DNA of 64,000 bases from Croceibacterium soli (GTDB lineage: Bacteria; Pseudomonadota; Alphaproteobacteria; Sphingomonadales; Sphingomonadaceae): contig NZ_WTYK01000005.1 of the NCBI RefSeq assembly GCF_009828065.1, forward strand, positions 1 through 64,000. The letters run 5' to 3'. The notes under the pieces are model-generated. The model was not told the origin of the DNA, did no database searches, and saw only the letters and a program-made list of their open reading frames with translations. The position numbers and the translations under genes are program-made. This document shows, in pieces, positions 1 through 9,711 of the stretch (position 1 is its first letter; every line of letters begins with the position of its first letter).

Positions 1-283
1 CCCAAGCAACCTCCGCGCCTCGCCGCCCGATGGACCCTGAAACAAGTTCAGGGTGACGACGAGAGTGGAGCTAGGACTCACACTTAGCGTCATGCTGAAC
101 TCGTTTCAGCATCCATCCCGCCACCCGCGCAGGTCGTGCGTAGAGGCAGGACCGCGCGCCCCTCGCCCCCAAGCAACCTCCGCGCCTCGCCGCCCGATGG
201 ACCCTGAAACAAGTTCAGGGTGACGACGAGAGTGGAGCTAGGACACACTCTCCGTTCTGCTGGGCTCATGCCCGCCCAGCCGG
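1..283. repeat. Duplicated 77-bp palindromic intergenic repeat plus a second palindrome
   Basis: Bases 1-77 are repeated without change at 168-244. Each copy contains the inverted repeat CCCTGAA / TTCAGGG with a 5-base loop (35-53 in the first copy). Between them a different hairpin, TGCTGAA / TTCAGCA, lies at 93-111. Read on the minus strand the unit encodes the NLFQGP-type peptide seen at the ends of many spurious sphingomonad ORFs, so these are probably dispersed intergenic elements and not genes. The stretch lies just past the stop of the S46 peptidase gene and may help end its transcript. No gene is supported in it. Confidence 0.8.
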
Positions 284-2443
284 CTATTCGCCGGCCGGGA
301 CGCCCATCTCCCGCAGCAGCCGGTGCGCGCCGTCGACTTTGTCCATGGTCCACAGCATGAAGCGGCTGTCGACATGGATCGTGCGGTTGCGCTCGGCGGC
401 ATAGGCCCAGTCCGAGATCACGCCGTCGAGCGTGCCGTCGAAGGCCAGGCCGACGAACTCCCCGCGGGCGTTGAGCGTCGAGGAGCCCGAGTTGCCGTTG
501 GTGATGTCCACGGTCGACAGGAAATCGACCGGCAGGGTGCCGAGCTCCGGCGAGGCGTAGCGCCCGTAGTCCTTGGCCCGGATCGCAGCGACCGCGGCAT
601 CCGGCGCGTCGAACTCGCCTTTGCCGGTGTGCTTCGCCAGCAGACCTTCCGCGGTGGTGAACGGCGTCCAGATCTCGCCGTCGCGGGTGCGCCCGGTGAC
701 TTTGCCCCAGGTCAGCCGCAGCGATCCGTTGGCATCGGGATAGACCGGCTGGTTCATCGCCGCGCGATAGGCGAGCAGGCCCTGCATGTAGACCGAACGG
801 GCTGCCTGGGTGCGGCCGGAACGCTCCTTGTCCGCCCGCTCGCCGGCCATGTCCCCGGGATAGAGCGCAACCGCGAGCCGCATGAAGGGATCGGCCGAAG
901 CCTCGAGCTCGGCCGCCGGGCGGTCCAGCAAGCCCACGCGCGTGGCGGTGTCGGCCAGCTTGGTGTCGGCGTAGAGCCGGTCGAACCCGATCGTTTCCAG
1001 CGCCGCTTCGAACGCCGCGTCGCGGTCGGCGGGATCGAGCTGGCGGTATTCCGCCAGGGCGGCCTTGAACAGCTGGCGGTCGATCGCCGGCAGGAAGCGC
1101 CGCTCCACTTGCGTGAGCCGGGCCGCGACTTGCGCGCGGTCGCGATCCTGGAACCCGCTTTCTCGCGCGGCATCGGGTTTCTCGCGCTCCTTCGCCCAGC
1201 GATAGAGCGTGCGCGCCGACGACAGCAGCTGCGCCCGATTGAGCAGCGCCGAACGCAGCCCCTTCAGCGCGGCCGCGTTGTTCTCCGCCACGACCGCATC
1301 CAGCGCAGCGATCGCGGCGCCATAGCGCGCCTGCCGCGCCGGATCGGCGGCGACCCAGTCGCGGTAAGCCTGCTCCTCCGCCTGCTTGCGCGCGTCGAGC
1401 CCGATCGCGTCGGCCCCGGCGATGTCGCCGGCCAGCTTCTTCTCGTAGTTCTCGGCGCCCTGCAGGATCGAGGCGTAGCGGATCTGCGCCTCGCGGTCCC
1501 CGGCCGTCGCGCGGTCGATCTGCGTGGCGTAGTCGGACAGCAGGCGCTGCCACAGCGGCTCGTACTCGGCGAAGTTGAAGCGCACTTCCTCCGCCGTGCG
1601 CAGGCGGTTGGTGGTGCCGGGGAAGCCCGCCACCATCACGAAATCGCCTTCCTTCACGCCTTCGCTGGCGATCTTCAGCCAGTTCTTCGGCCGGTAGGGG
1701 ACGTTGTCGGCCGCGAAGGCGCGCGCCGATCCGTCCGGCGCCACATAGGCGCGGTAGAAGCCGAAGTCGCCGGTATGGCGCGGCCACATCCAGTTGTCGG
1801 TCTCGCCGCCGAACGTGCCGATCCCCTGGGCCGGCGCATAGACCAGGCGCACGTCCTGGATCTCCAGCTGCTGCTGCAGGAAGTACGATGCGCCGCCGTA
1901 GTACGGGCGCACGTCGCAGCGGCGGTTGGGCTGCTTCTCGCACGCGGCGATCAGCGCCTTGCGGTTGGCGTCGAGCCGCTCGTAACGGGCGAGGCCGTCG
2001 AGCCGGCTGGTGACGCCTTTCAGCATGGCCGCGGTCACGTCGCGCAAGTCCTCGATCACGTAGATCCGCGATCCGGGGGCCGCGGGCACTTCCCCCGCGA
2101 GGTCCTTCGCCAGGAAGCCGTTGGTCAGGTAGTCCTGCCCTTCGCGGCTGTTGTACTGGATCGATCCGAGCACGCAGTGGTGATTGGTCGCGACGAGCCC
2201 TTCAGGGCTGAGGAACGCGGCCGAGCACCCGCCGAGCGAGGCGATCGCGTTGAGCGGCGCGGCATCGAGCCGGAGCTGCGACGGATCGAGCTCCAGGCCG
2301 TCGGCCCGCATCGCGGCGCCGATCTCGTTCGCCTGGCGCGGCATCCACATTCCCTCTTCGGCGCCGGCGGGAGCGGCGCCCGCAAGCAGCGTCAGGCCGG
2401 CCCCGGCGGTAACGGCGAAAAGCATGGCGGACTTGCGGATCAT
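284..2443 (-). CDS. S46 family exported dipeptidyl-peptidase (DPP7-like)
   Basis: A 719-residue serine peptidase that would release dipeptides from the N-termini of peptides in the periplasm. A Sec signal peptide covers about residues 1-28. The trypsin-like triad is visible: H89 in TNHHC, D226 in WPRHTGDF and S652 in GNSGSS, close to the spacing in Porphyromonas DPP7. The residue 18 positions after the serine is G670; in DPP11 this is an arginine that selects acidic P1 residues, so glycine argues for DPP7-like hydrophobic preference (inference). The chosen ATG is preceded by AGAAGGA; a start 60 bases further upstream lacks a good site and would extend past the signal peptide. The M16 peptidase gene lies upstream on the same strand after a gap of about 180 bp, so the two may form an exported peptide-degrading pair. 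Confidence 0.93.
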   Translation of the reverse strand: MIRKSAMLFAVTAGAGLTLLAGAAPAGAEEGMWMPRQANEIGAAMRADGLELDPSQLRLDAAPLNAIASLGGCSAAFLSPEGLVATNHHCVLGSIQYNSREGQDYLTNGFLAKDLAGEVPAAPGSRIYVIEDLRDVTAAMLKGVTSRLDGLARYERLDANRKALIAACEKQPNRRCDVRPYYGGASYFLQQQLEIQDVRLVYAPAQGIGTFGGETDNWMWPRHTGDFGFYRAYVAPDGSARAFAADNVPYRPKNWLKIASEGVKEGDFVMVAGFPGTTNRLRTAEEVRFNFAEYEPLWQRLLSDYATQIDRATAGDREAQIRYASILQGAENYEKKLAGDIAGADAIGLDARKQAEEQAYRDWVAADPARQARYGAAIAALDAVVAENNAAALKGLRSALLNRAQLLSSARTLYRWAKEREKPDAARESGFQDRDRAQVAARLTQVERRFLPAIDRQLFKAALAEYRQLDPADRDAAFEAALETIGFDRLYADTKLADTATRVGLLDRPAAELEASADPFMRLAVALYPGDMAGERADKERSGRTQAARSVYMQGLLAYRAAMNQPVYPDANGSLRLTWGKVTGRTRDGEIWTPFTTAEGLLAKHTGKGEFDAPDAAVAAIRAKDYGRYASPELGTLPVDFLSTVDITNGNSGSSTLNARGEFVGLAFDGTLDGVISDWAYAAERNRTIHVDSRFMLWTMDKVDGAHRLLREMGVPAGE

Positions 2444-2621
2444 CGGGATTCCTTCTGGATTTGCATTCGCCCGTCTTTGCATGAGCGGGTGCCGGATCGG
2501 CAACCCAAAGAAAGCAATTCGGCGGCCTGGCCGCGCGGTGCGGTCACCTGCGGCACCCCCCCCCCAGCCGCGGCTGGTGCCCGGACCGGGAAGGAGAAAC
2601 CCGGCCCGGACGAGGGGCAGC

Positions 2622-5408
2622 TCAAGGCAGAAGTTTGCCGTCGGGATCGATGACGCGCAGCTCGCCGAGGCCCAGCGCGCGGATCCCGCTCTCGATCTTC
2701 GCGCGGTCCCCGGCCACGATCCAGGTTAGCGGCCGGCCGGCGATCAGCGACGCCGCGGCGGCGTTGACCTGGTCGAGCGTGCTGGAGCCGATCGCGGCGG
2801 GGTAACCGGCATAGTAGTCTGCAGGCAGGCCGCTGGCGATCTCATCTGCGAGATACTGCGTCAGGCCATTGGCCGTCGACCAGGCGCTCGACAGGCCGAG
2901 CGTCAGCGTATCCTTGGTCCTGGCGAGCTCCTCGTCGGTGATCGGCTGACCGGTCGTTATGCCCTCGAGCAGCGCGGCGATCTCGCTCATCGATTCGGCG
3001 CTTTTGTCCGCCTGCACCGAAGCACCCACCGAGAACAGCCGCGCGCCCTTGCCGCCCCCGCCGATGCCACTGCCGGCGCCATAGGCCCAGCCCTTCTCCT
3101 CCCGCAGCTTCATGTTGACGCGCGAGGTGAAGGAGCCGCCCAGTGCGGTGTTCATCGCCTCGCGCGCCACTTCGTCCCCTTCCAGCCGTGGAGGCGCGAG
3201 GAGCGCGGCCGTGATCACCGTCTGCGGCGTGCCGGGCTTGTCGATCAGGTAGACGACGGGTTGCTGCGGAGCCGAGGCTGTCGGTGCGATCGTCGCCGGC
3301 ACCGGTCCTGGGCGCCAGGCGGCGAAGGCCGCCTCCACCAGCGGACGGATCTCGGCCAGAGTCGTGTCGCCGGCTACGATCAGCGTCGCGTTGTTCGGCT
3401 TGAACCAACGCTGGTGGAACTCCACGAGGGCCTCGCGATCGATCGACTGCAGCGTATCGGCCGTGCTCAACCGGCCATAGGCGCTCTCCGGCCCGAACAG
3501 CAACGCCGGCACCACCCGCCCGGCCGCTCGGCCTGGGTCCTGCTTCGCTGCCGCGATCGCCGCGATCGACTGGGCCTTGAGCCGCGCGATGTCGATTTCG
3601 GCGAACGCGGGGTTCATCACCACGTCGGCATAGATCGCCAGCGACCGTTCGAGCGCCGGCTTCAGCGCCGAAAGCGATGCGAAGCTCGTCTCCCCGCCAC
3701 CCCCGGACCCCAGCGTGGCGCCCAGCGAGCCCAACTGCTCGACGAGCTGCTCACCCGTGCGCGACTTCGTTCCTTCGTCGAGCAGGTTCATCGCCAACCC
3801 GCCCGTGCCGGGAGCGATACTCGCGAAGTCTTCCGGCACGCCGGTGGGCACCAGCATCGTCATGTTGACCACCGGCACCCCGCTGCGCCGCGCCACCACG
3901 AGCTTCATTCCGTTGCCGAGCGTCGCCCGCTCGACCTGCGGGAACTCGGCGGCGACCGCAGCGCCCGGCATCGGCATCGTGCTGCGGTCGGCGCCGCTCG
4001 CGGCCGCCGCAAGATCGCCGAACGGCAGGATGTTCAGGATATAGCTCCCGCCGTTCAGCCACCGCGCACCGGCCTCCCGGATCTGCGCAGGCGTAGCATC
4101 GCGGAAGCGCTGGAAACCGGCCTTCCACCCATAGGCGTCGCCCAGATAAGTCTGGCTCTCGGCCAGGACGGAAGCCTTAGTCGAAATGCTTTCCAGCGAG
4201 CGCACATAGCTGGCCAGAGTCGAGGTGCGGATCCGCGCCATTTCCGCTGCGTTCGGTCCGCTCTTGAGCAGCTTCGTCAGCTCCTCCTCGACAATCGCCT
4301 CGATCCGCGCCAGGTCTCCGTCCGGCTTGGCTGTCGCGGTGATCAAGAATTGCCCGCCGATCTGGCGGTTCCAGACGCTCGCATCCACGCCCGTGGCAAG
4401 CTGCTCGTCGACCACGAGGCGCTTGTAGAGGCGCGCGTTCTTGTCGCCGGCCAGGATGAGCGAAAGAAACTGCAGATAGTCCGTATCGGTCGACGCATAG
4501 TCGGAGATGTTCCACACGCGGTAAAGCCGCGGCTGCGCGACGCGGTCGTAAGCGGTTTCCCGGATCGTCGCCGGCAGCGGCACGATCCAGCTCTTCGGCT
4601 GGCTGACCGGCGTGCCTGGAGCGATATCGCCGAAGTACTTCTCGACTTTCGCCCTGGCTTCCTCCGGCGTGATGTCGCCCGAGAGCACGATCACGGCGTT
4701 GGACGGACCGTAGTAAGTCCGGAACCACTCCTGCACATCGTCCAGGCTCGCCGCTTCGAGATCCTCCATCGAGCCGATCGTGCTGTGGGCATAAGGGTGC
4801 CCGGCCGGCGCCGTGGCCCGGATGATCAGGTCCCAGGCCTTGGCATAAGGCTTGTTATCGCCCTGCCGCTTCTCGTTCTTCACCACCGCGCGCTGCTCGT
4901 CGAGCTTGGCCTGGTCGATGGCGCCGAGCAGGTGGCCCATGCGATCGCTCTCGAGCCACAGGATGCTGTCCAGCGCGGCCTTCGGCACGGTCTGGTAATA
5001 GTTCGTCCGGTCGACGTCGGTCGTGCCGTTCTGGTCCGAGGCGCCGATCTTCTGGGTCGCCTTGAAGAAGTCGTCGTCGAAGTTCTCCGAGCCGTTGAAC
5101 ATCAGATGCTCGAACAGGTGCGCGAAGCCGGAGCGCCCCGCAGGCTCGTTCTTGGAGCCGACGTGGTACCAGATATGCACCGCGACCAGCGGGGCCGAGC
5201 GGTCCTCGTGCACGATCAGCGTCAGCCCGTTGCCGAGCACCATCTTCGTTGCAGGGATGTCCAGCGCCAACGAAGCAGTGGGATCGGCGGCGGCTCTTTG
5301 CGCAGTGGCGGCAAGCGCAGGCGCCGCAGGGCCGGACAGGAAAGCCACCGCCAAGGCCGCGCAGGCAAGCACGGCCCGGCAGAAGCGGCCGGCACGGAAC
5401 GATGACAT
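2622..5408 (-). CDS. M16 family zinc metallopeptidase with two M16 units, exported
   Basis: A 928-residue pitrilysin-family peptidase. A signal peptide spans about residues 1-33 (hydrophobic run ending in ALA). The N-terminal M16 unit has the inverted zinc motif HLFEH (H97, E100, H101), followed by MFNGSEN, and a downstream glutamate near VVKNEK as the likely third ligand. The second half, from about residue 500, repeats the fold without HxxEH, as is usual in fused two-domain M16 proteins where the C-terminal half helps form the chamber. A GGGGGAT ribosome site precedes the ATG by about 9 bases. The gene is divergent from the glycosyltransferase-mutase gene across 220 bp. The substrate is unknown; a role in degrading peptides together with the downstream S46 enzyme is inferred only from proximity and export. 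Confidence 0.92.
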   Translation of the reverse strand: MSSFRAGRFCRAVLACAALAVAFLSGPAAPALAATAQRAAADPTASLALDIPATKMVLGNGLTLIVHEDRSAPLVAVHIWYHVGSKNEPAGRSGFAHLFEHLMFNGSENFDDDFFKATQKIGASDQNGTTDVDRTNYYQTVPKAALDSILWLESDRMGHLLGAIDQAKLDEQRAVVKNEKRQGDNKPYAKAWDLIIRATAPAGHPYAHSTIGSMEDLEAASLDDVQEWFRTYYGPSNAVIVLSGDITPEEARAKVEKYFGDIAPGTPVSQPKSWIVPLPATIRETAYDRVAQPRLYRVWNISDYASTDTDYLQFLSLILAGDKNARLYKRLVVDEQLATGVDASVWNRQIGGQFLITATAKPDGDLARIEAIVEEELTKLLKSGPNAAEMARIRTSTLASYVRSLESISTKASVLAESQTYLGDAYGWKAGFQRFRDATPAQIREAGARWLNGGSYILNILPFGDLAAAASGADRSTMPMPGAAVAAEFPQVERATLGNGMKLVVARRSGVPVVNMTMLVPTGVPEDFASIAPGTGGLAMNLLDEGTKSRTGEQLVEQLGSLGATLGSGGGGETSFASLSALKPALERSLAIYADVVMNPAFAEIDIARLKAQSIAAIAAAKQDPGRAAGRVVPALLFGPESAYGRLSTADTLQSIDREALVEFHQRWFKPNNATLIVAGDTTLAEIRPLVEAAFAAWRPGPVPATIAPTASAPQQPVVYLIDKPGTPQTVITAALLAPPRLEGDEVAREAMNTALGGSFTSRVNMKLREEKGWAYGAGSGIGGGGKGARLFSVGASVQADKSAESMSEIAALLEGITTGQPITDEELARTKDTLTLGLSSAWSTANGLTQYLADEIASGLPADYYAGYPAAIGSSTLDQVNAAAASLIAGRPLTWIVAGDRAKIESGIRALGLGELRVIDPDGKLLP

Positions 5409-5628
5409 CGACGGAGATCCCCCAGAACACGTGTGTTGCTGGTATAGACGCGCGGACGCCCCGTTTCCGCATCGCTTCCGAGCGTTTTTCGCACCTGGCC
5501 GGAGCCCGCGCGCCAGCCCTTCCGCTCCCCACTTAAGTTAAGCCCGCGAAAGATATGCCGAAATCCCGGGAGCCAACCGCGCCGTCCGCGATTGTGCAAG
5601 AGCATCAACTCACCTGAGGTTCCGCCAC

Positions 5629-7977
5629 ATGCACACGATGGCCGATCGGCCCCATTCGCTCGCCTACATCGGCCGTCCCGCTCCCGTCCTCCTCTGCCTC
5701 AGCCATCTGCGGTGGGACTTCGTCTGGCAGCGCCCGCAGCACCTGATGAGCCGCTTCGCGCGCAATCACACGGTCCTGTTCTGGGAAGAGCCGATCTACG
5801 ACGGCTCCGGACCGCGCATGGAGCAGCGCGTCTGCCCGCAGACCGGCGTCCACGTCCTGACCCCGCACTTGCCCGGCCCTCACGACATCGCCGGAGAGAC
5901 CGAAATCCTCCGCAGCCTGCTCGACCAGGCGCTCGGCGGGCAGGCCCCGGCGGTGGCCTGGTACTACACTCCGATGATGCTGCCGCTGGCGCGCCATCTC
6001 GGTGCCGAATGCATCGTCTACGACTGCATGGACGAGCTGGCGAACTTCAAGGGCGCTCCGCCCGAGCTCCTGGCGCTGGAGGCCGAGCTGATCGCGGTCG
6101 CCGACCTGATCTTCACCGGCGGCTACAGCCTCTATGAGGCGAAGCGGGAACGCCATCCCGAAGTGCACCCCTTCCCCTCCAGCGTCGACGTGCCGCACTT
6201 CGCCATTGCCCGCGAGCTCGGCCTGGATCCCGCGGACCAGGCCGATCTTCCGCAGCCGAGGCTCGGCTACTGCGGGGTCATCGACGAGCGCATGGACCTC
6301 GACCTCGTCGCAGCCATCGCGGACGCGCAGCCCGACTGGTCGATCGTCATGGTCGGCCCGGTGGTCAAGATCGACTGGAGCACCCTGCCGCAGCGGCCCA
6401 ACATCCGCTACCTCGGGGGCAAGCAGTACGCCGAGCTACCGGACTACTTGCGCGGCTGGGACGTAGCGCTGATGCCGTTCGCGCTCAACGAATCCACTCG
6501 TTTCATCAGCCCGACCAAAACCCCCGAATATCTCGCAGCCGGCTGCTCCGTGGTCTCCACTCCGGTGACCGACGTCGTGCGTCACTATGGCGGCGTGGAA
6601 GCCGTGCGAATTGCCGAAGGGCCGGACGCCTTCCTGGAAGCCTGCCGCGAGGCGCTTGCCCTGGCCCGAGGCACCTACAACGGCTGGCGCACGGAGGTCG
6701 ACGCAATCCTCGCCGGCAACAGCTGGGACAGAACGCATGCCGCAATGGCCGCCCTGATCGGCGAGCTCCGCCTGGAGAAAGCCACCGCCGCCGCCGCAGC
6801 GCCCGCCGTCCTCCGCAGCCGGCATTACGATGTCGTGGTCGTCGGCGCAGGTTTCGCGGGCTCGGTCATGGCCGAGCGCCTGGCGCGCGGCTCGGGCAAG
6901 CGCGTGCTGGTGGTGGACCGCCGCCCGCACGTCGCGGGCAATGCTTACGATCGGCTCGACGAGGCGGGGATCCTGATCCACCAGTACGGGCCGCACATCT
7001 TCCACACCAATTCGCCGGAGATCTTCAGCTACCTCTCCCGCTTCACCGAATGGCGGCCTTACGAGCACCGCGTGCTGGCGGAAGTGCGCGGCCAACTGCT
7101 GCCGATCCCGATCAACCGCACCACGCTGAACAAGCTCTACGGGGCGGACCTGGCGGACGACGCAGCGGCGGAAGCCTTCCTCAAGGCGAAAGCCGAACCG
7201 GTCGAAACGATCCGCACCTCGAAGGACGTCGTCGTCTCGGCGGTCGGGCGCGAGCTCTACGAGCTGTTCTTCGAAGGCTACACCCGCAAGCAGTGGGGCC
7301 TCGACCCCTCGGAACTCGACAAGGCGGTCACCGCGCGTGTGCCCACCCGCACCAACGCCGACGACCGCTACTTCACCGACCGCTTCCAGTTCATGCCGGC
7401 CGAAGGCTACACGCGCATGTTCGAACGCATGCTCGACCATCCCAATATCGACCTCCTGCTCGGCGTCGACTGGACGGAGCTCGACGGATCGACCACCTGG
7501 GACCATGTCGTGTTCACCGGGCCGATCGACGAGTACTTCGGCCACCGCTTCGGCAAACTGCCCTACCGCTCGCTCGCCTTCCAGCACGAGACCCTGGATC
7601 GCGAGTGGCTCCAGCCGGTCGCCGTGGTCAACTACCCGTCGGAGAGCACGCCGCACACCCGCGTGACCGAATACAAGCACCTGACCGGGCAGAGCGCCCC
7701 GCGCACCAGCGTGACTTACGAGTACCCGGCGGAGGAAGGCGATCCGTACTACCCGATCCCCCGGCCGGAGAACCAGGCGCTCTACAAGCGCTACGCCGCC
7801 CTCGCGGATCAGCAGGAGGACACAACCTTCGTCGGGCGGCTGGCGACTTACCGCTACTACAACATGGACCAGGTCGTCGGGCAGGCGCTGGCGACCTATC
7901 GCCGCATGGCCGAGCGCATGGGGACACCCGCGGAGGCCGAGCCGGCAGTTCTCGTGGCGGGCCTGAGTGCCGCCTGA
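5629..7977 (+). CDS. glf: Glycosyltransferase fused to UDP-galactopyranose mutase
   Basis: A 782-residue fusion. Residues 1 to about 385 look like a GT-B glycosyltransferase: an N-terminal WQRPQHLM segment, an SVD segment and a C-terminal ISPTKTPEYLAAG motif typical of nucleotide-sugar-binding loops. Residues 397 to about 775 are a complete UDP-galactopyranose mutase, the flavoenzyme that makes UDP-galactofuranose. Its features are the FAD-binding GAGFAG (406-411), HQYGPHIFHTN, PINRTTLNKLYG, GYTRKQWG and the C-terminal RLATYRYYNMDQ. No frameshift or linker break is seen between the halves, so this appears to be a genuine fusion that may couple precursor synthesis to transfer. The gene overlaps the following hydrolase gene by 11 bases. 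A TGAGGT site lies about 8 bases before the ATG. The sugar acceptor is unknown. Confidence 0.93.
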   Translation: MHTMADRPHSLAYIGRPAPVLLCLSHLRWDFVWQRPQHLMSRFARNHTVLFWEEPIYDGSGPRMEQRVCPQTGVHVLTPHLPGPHDIAGETEILRSLLDQALGGQAPAVAWYYTPMMLPLARHLGAECIVYDCMDELANFKGAPPELLALEAELIAVADLIFTGGYSLYEAKRERHPEVHPFPSSVDVPHFAIARELGLDPADQADLPQPRLGYCGVIDERMDLDLVAAIADAQPDWSIVMVGPVVKIDWSTLPQRPNIRYLGGKQYAELPDYLRGWDVALMPFALNESTRFISPTKTPEYLAAGCSVVSTPVTDVVRHYGGVEAVRIAEGPDAFLEACREALALARGTYNGWRTEVDAILAGNSWDRTHAAMAALIGELRLEKATAAAAAPAVLRSRHYDVVVVGAGFAGSVMAERLARGSGKRVLVVDRRPHVAGNAYDRLDEAGILIHQYGPHIFHTNSPEIFSYLSRFTEWRPYEHRVLAEVRGQLLPIPINRTTLNKLYGADLADDAAAEAFLKAKAEPVETIRTSKDVVVSAVGRELYELFFEGYTRKQWGLDPSELDKAVTARVPTRTNADDRYFTDRFQFMPAEGYTRMFERMLDHPNIDLLLGVDWTELDGSTTWDHVVFTGPIDEYFGHRFGKLPYRSLAFQHETLDREWLQPVAVVNYPSESTPHTRVTEYKHLTGQSAPRTSVTYEYPAEEGDPYYPIPRPENQALYKRYAALADQQEDTTFVGRLATYRYYNMDQVVGQALATYRRMAERMGTPAEAEPAVLVAGLSAA

Positions 7978-9415
7978 GGCGTCGGCGACCCTGCAGGCGC
8001 AGCCGGCGCCCGGCAGTGCCGCGATGCCGTGGATCGCCGCCCGCCCCGGCCTGCCCTACTTCGTGGACGAGCGCGGCGAGAGCTGGACGCCGATCGGTGC
8101 CAACGAGGCGATCACCTGGCCCGAGCTCGCCCCGCTGTTCCGGCGCAAGGATCCCGCGGCGGTGGAACGGCATCTGCACGAGCTCCGCGAGCAGGGCGTC
8201 ACCTGCCTGCGGCTGATGCTGGAGTACTGCCACTTCGAGCACCGCTATCTCGAGCGCCCCGTCGCCCGCTTCGTGCCGAACATGGTGCGGCTATGGGACG
8301 ATCTCTTCGCCCTGCTCGAGAAGACCGGCCTGCGGGCCCTGCTGACGCCTTACGACACGTTCTTCATGTGGACTCGCTGGCGGCATCATCCCTACAACCG
8401 CCGCAACGGCGGGCCGTGCTCGAGCCGCCGCCGCTGGCTCACGTGCCCGCAGACCCGCGAGGCGATCAAGGGCCGGCTGGCGTTTGCGAGCGACCGCTGG
8501 GGCGGCAGCCCGGCCCTGTTCGCTTGGGATTTGTGGAACGAGATCCATCCCGCGCACGGCGGCGACGATCCGGGGACGATCGCGCCTTTCGTCACCGACC
8601 TGAGCGAGTGGCTTCGGGAGCGAGAAACACTGCGTTACGGCCGGGCCCACCCGCAGACCGTCTCGATCTTCGGCCCGCAGCTGACCGAACAGCCGGCGAC
8701 CGTCGAGCCGATCTTCAGGCACCCATCGCTCGATTTCGCCTCAACGCACCTCTACGAATTCGGCACGATCGACGATCCTCGCGACACTGTCGCCCCGGCG
8801 ATCGCCACCGGCCGCCTAATACGCGCTGCGGTGAACGAAGCGCGCGACTTGCGCCCGGTGCTCGACAGCGAGCACGGGCCGATCCACCGCTTCAAGGACA
8901 AGCGCGTCACCCTGCCGGAACCGTTCGACGACGAATACTTCCGCCACATCCAGTGGGCCCACCTCGCCAGCGGCGGCGCCGGCGGCGGCATGCGCTGGCC
9001 CAACCGCCACCCGCATGTCCTCACCCAAGGCATGCGCCGTGCCCAGGGCGTGCTGGCACGGTTCCTGCCGCTGATCGACTGGACCACCTTCCGGCGGCGG
9101 AACATCTCGGAGGAGGTCGCCTGCTCCGATCCAGACGTCCAGGTCTTCGCTTGCGCCGACGACGCCCAGGCTTTGCTCTGGCTCCTCTCGCGAGGACCGC
9201 TCGAACGAGACGGGCGCCTGGCTCCGCGTGCTCCCCGGCCGGTCGAGGTGCGCATCCCCGGCCTGTCCGCCGGCAGCTATGCGATCCAGCCGTTCGACAC
9301 CGTCACCTGTGAGCCCGGTCCATGCTCAAAGGCTCTCTCCGACGGGAAGCACTTGCAGGCCGGGCTCCAACTCGCCGGCGACCTTGCCGTCGCGATACGT
9401 CGATCCGACGCATAG
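7967..9415 (+). CDS. Clan GH-A (GH5-like) glycoside hydrolase
   Basis: A 482-residue TIM-barrel hydrolase without an obvious signal peptide. The likely acid/base is E192 in WDLWNE and the likely nucleophile is E302 in DSEHGP, the usual strand 4 and strand 7 pair of clan GH-A enzymes. Conserved pieces nearby include GVTCLRLML, LLTPYDTFFMW and a C-terminal beta region. The GTG start overlaps the end of the mutase gene by 11 bases, pointing to translational coupling; an internal ATG at 8024 is an alternative that removes 19 residues. Being coupled to a galactofuranose-related fusion, it may trim or edit the same glycan (inference). The exact GH family and substrate cannot be assigned from motifs alone; a mannanase- or cellulase-like activity is possible. 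Confidence 0.8.
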   Translation: MPPEASATLQAQPAPGSAAMPWIAARPGLPYFVDERGESWTPIGANEAITWPELAPLFRRKDPAAVERHLHELREQGVTCLRLMLEYCHFEHRYLERPVARFVPNMVRLWDDLFALLEKTGLRALLTPYDTFFMWTRWRHHPYNRRNGGPCSSRRRWLTCPQTREAIKGRLAFASDRWGGSPALFAWDLWNEIHPAHGGDDPGTIAPFVTDLSEWLRERETLRYGRAHPQTVSIFGPQLTEQPATVEPIFRHPSLDFASTHLYEFGTIDDPRDTVAPAIATGRLIRAAVNEARDLRPVLDSEHGPIHRFKDKRVTLPEPFDDEYFRHIQWAHLASGGAGGGMRWPNRHPHVLTQGMRRAQGVLARFLPLIDWTTFRRRNISEEVACSDPDVQVFACADDAQALLWLLSRGPLERDGRLAPRAPRPVEVRIPGLSAGSYAIQPFDTVTCEPGPCSKALSDGKHLQAGLQLAGDLAVAIRRSDA

Positions 9416-9473
9416 GGAACGGCCCTCGGCAAGCCCCGTTGCCCTAGCGAACCCGAACACCCGGAGAGCAGCG

Positions 9474-9710
9474 ATGGCCAGCGACAAGAAACCCACGCAA
9501 GCGATGCCGAACGACGGCCTCGCGGGCACCGCCGACGGCACGAACCGGCCGGGTGAGGCACCCCTGGACGCCGACCCGCACCGGGCCGAACGCCCGGGAA
9601 AAGGCTTCGCCGGCGGCCAATCGGAAAGAGCCTACCACGGCTCGCATCAGCTCGGCGACAAACACATCGAAGGCAAGGACAACCCGAACGCCGCAGCCAG
9701 CGAGGACTGA
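9474..9710 (+). CDS. Small hydrophilic protein, function unknown
   Basis: A 78-residue protein rich in charged residues, glycine, proline and asparagine, with no membrane segment and no cysteine. The start is an ATG with a GGAGAG site 6 bases upstream. An earlier in-frame start at 9228 lies inside the preceding hydrolase gene and is not supported. The sequence looks intrinsically disordered, with segments such as GQSERAYHGSHQLG. It sits 58 bases after the hydrolase gene on the same strand and may be cotranscribed. I do not recognise the family and propose no function. Confidence 0.6.
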   Translation: MASDKKPTQAMPNDGLAGTADGTNRPGEAPLDADPHRAERPGKGFAGGQSERAYHGSHQLGDKHIEGKDNPNAAASED

Positions 9711-9711
9711 C

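Noticed and set aside
323-2653. 776-codon plus-strand open frame over the S46 gene
   Set aside because: Opposite the catalytic motifs of a well-supported peptidase; Arg-rich shadow. The frame 3261-5405 over the M16 gene is likewise a shadow.
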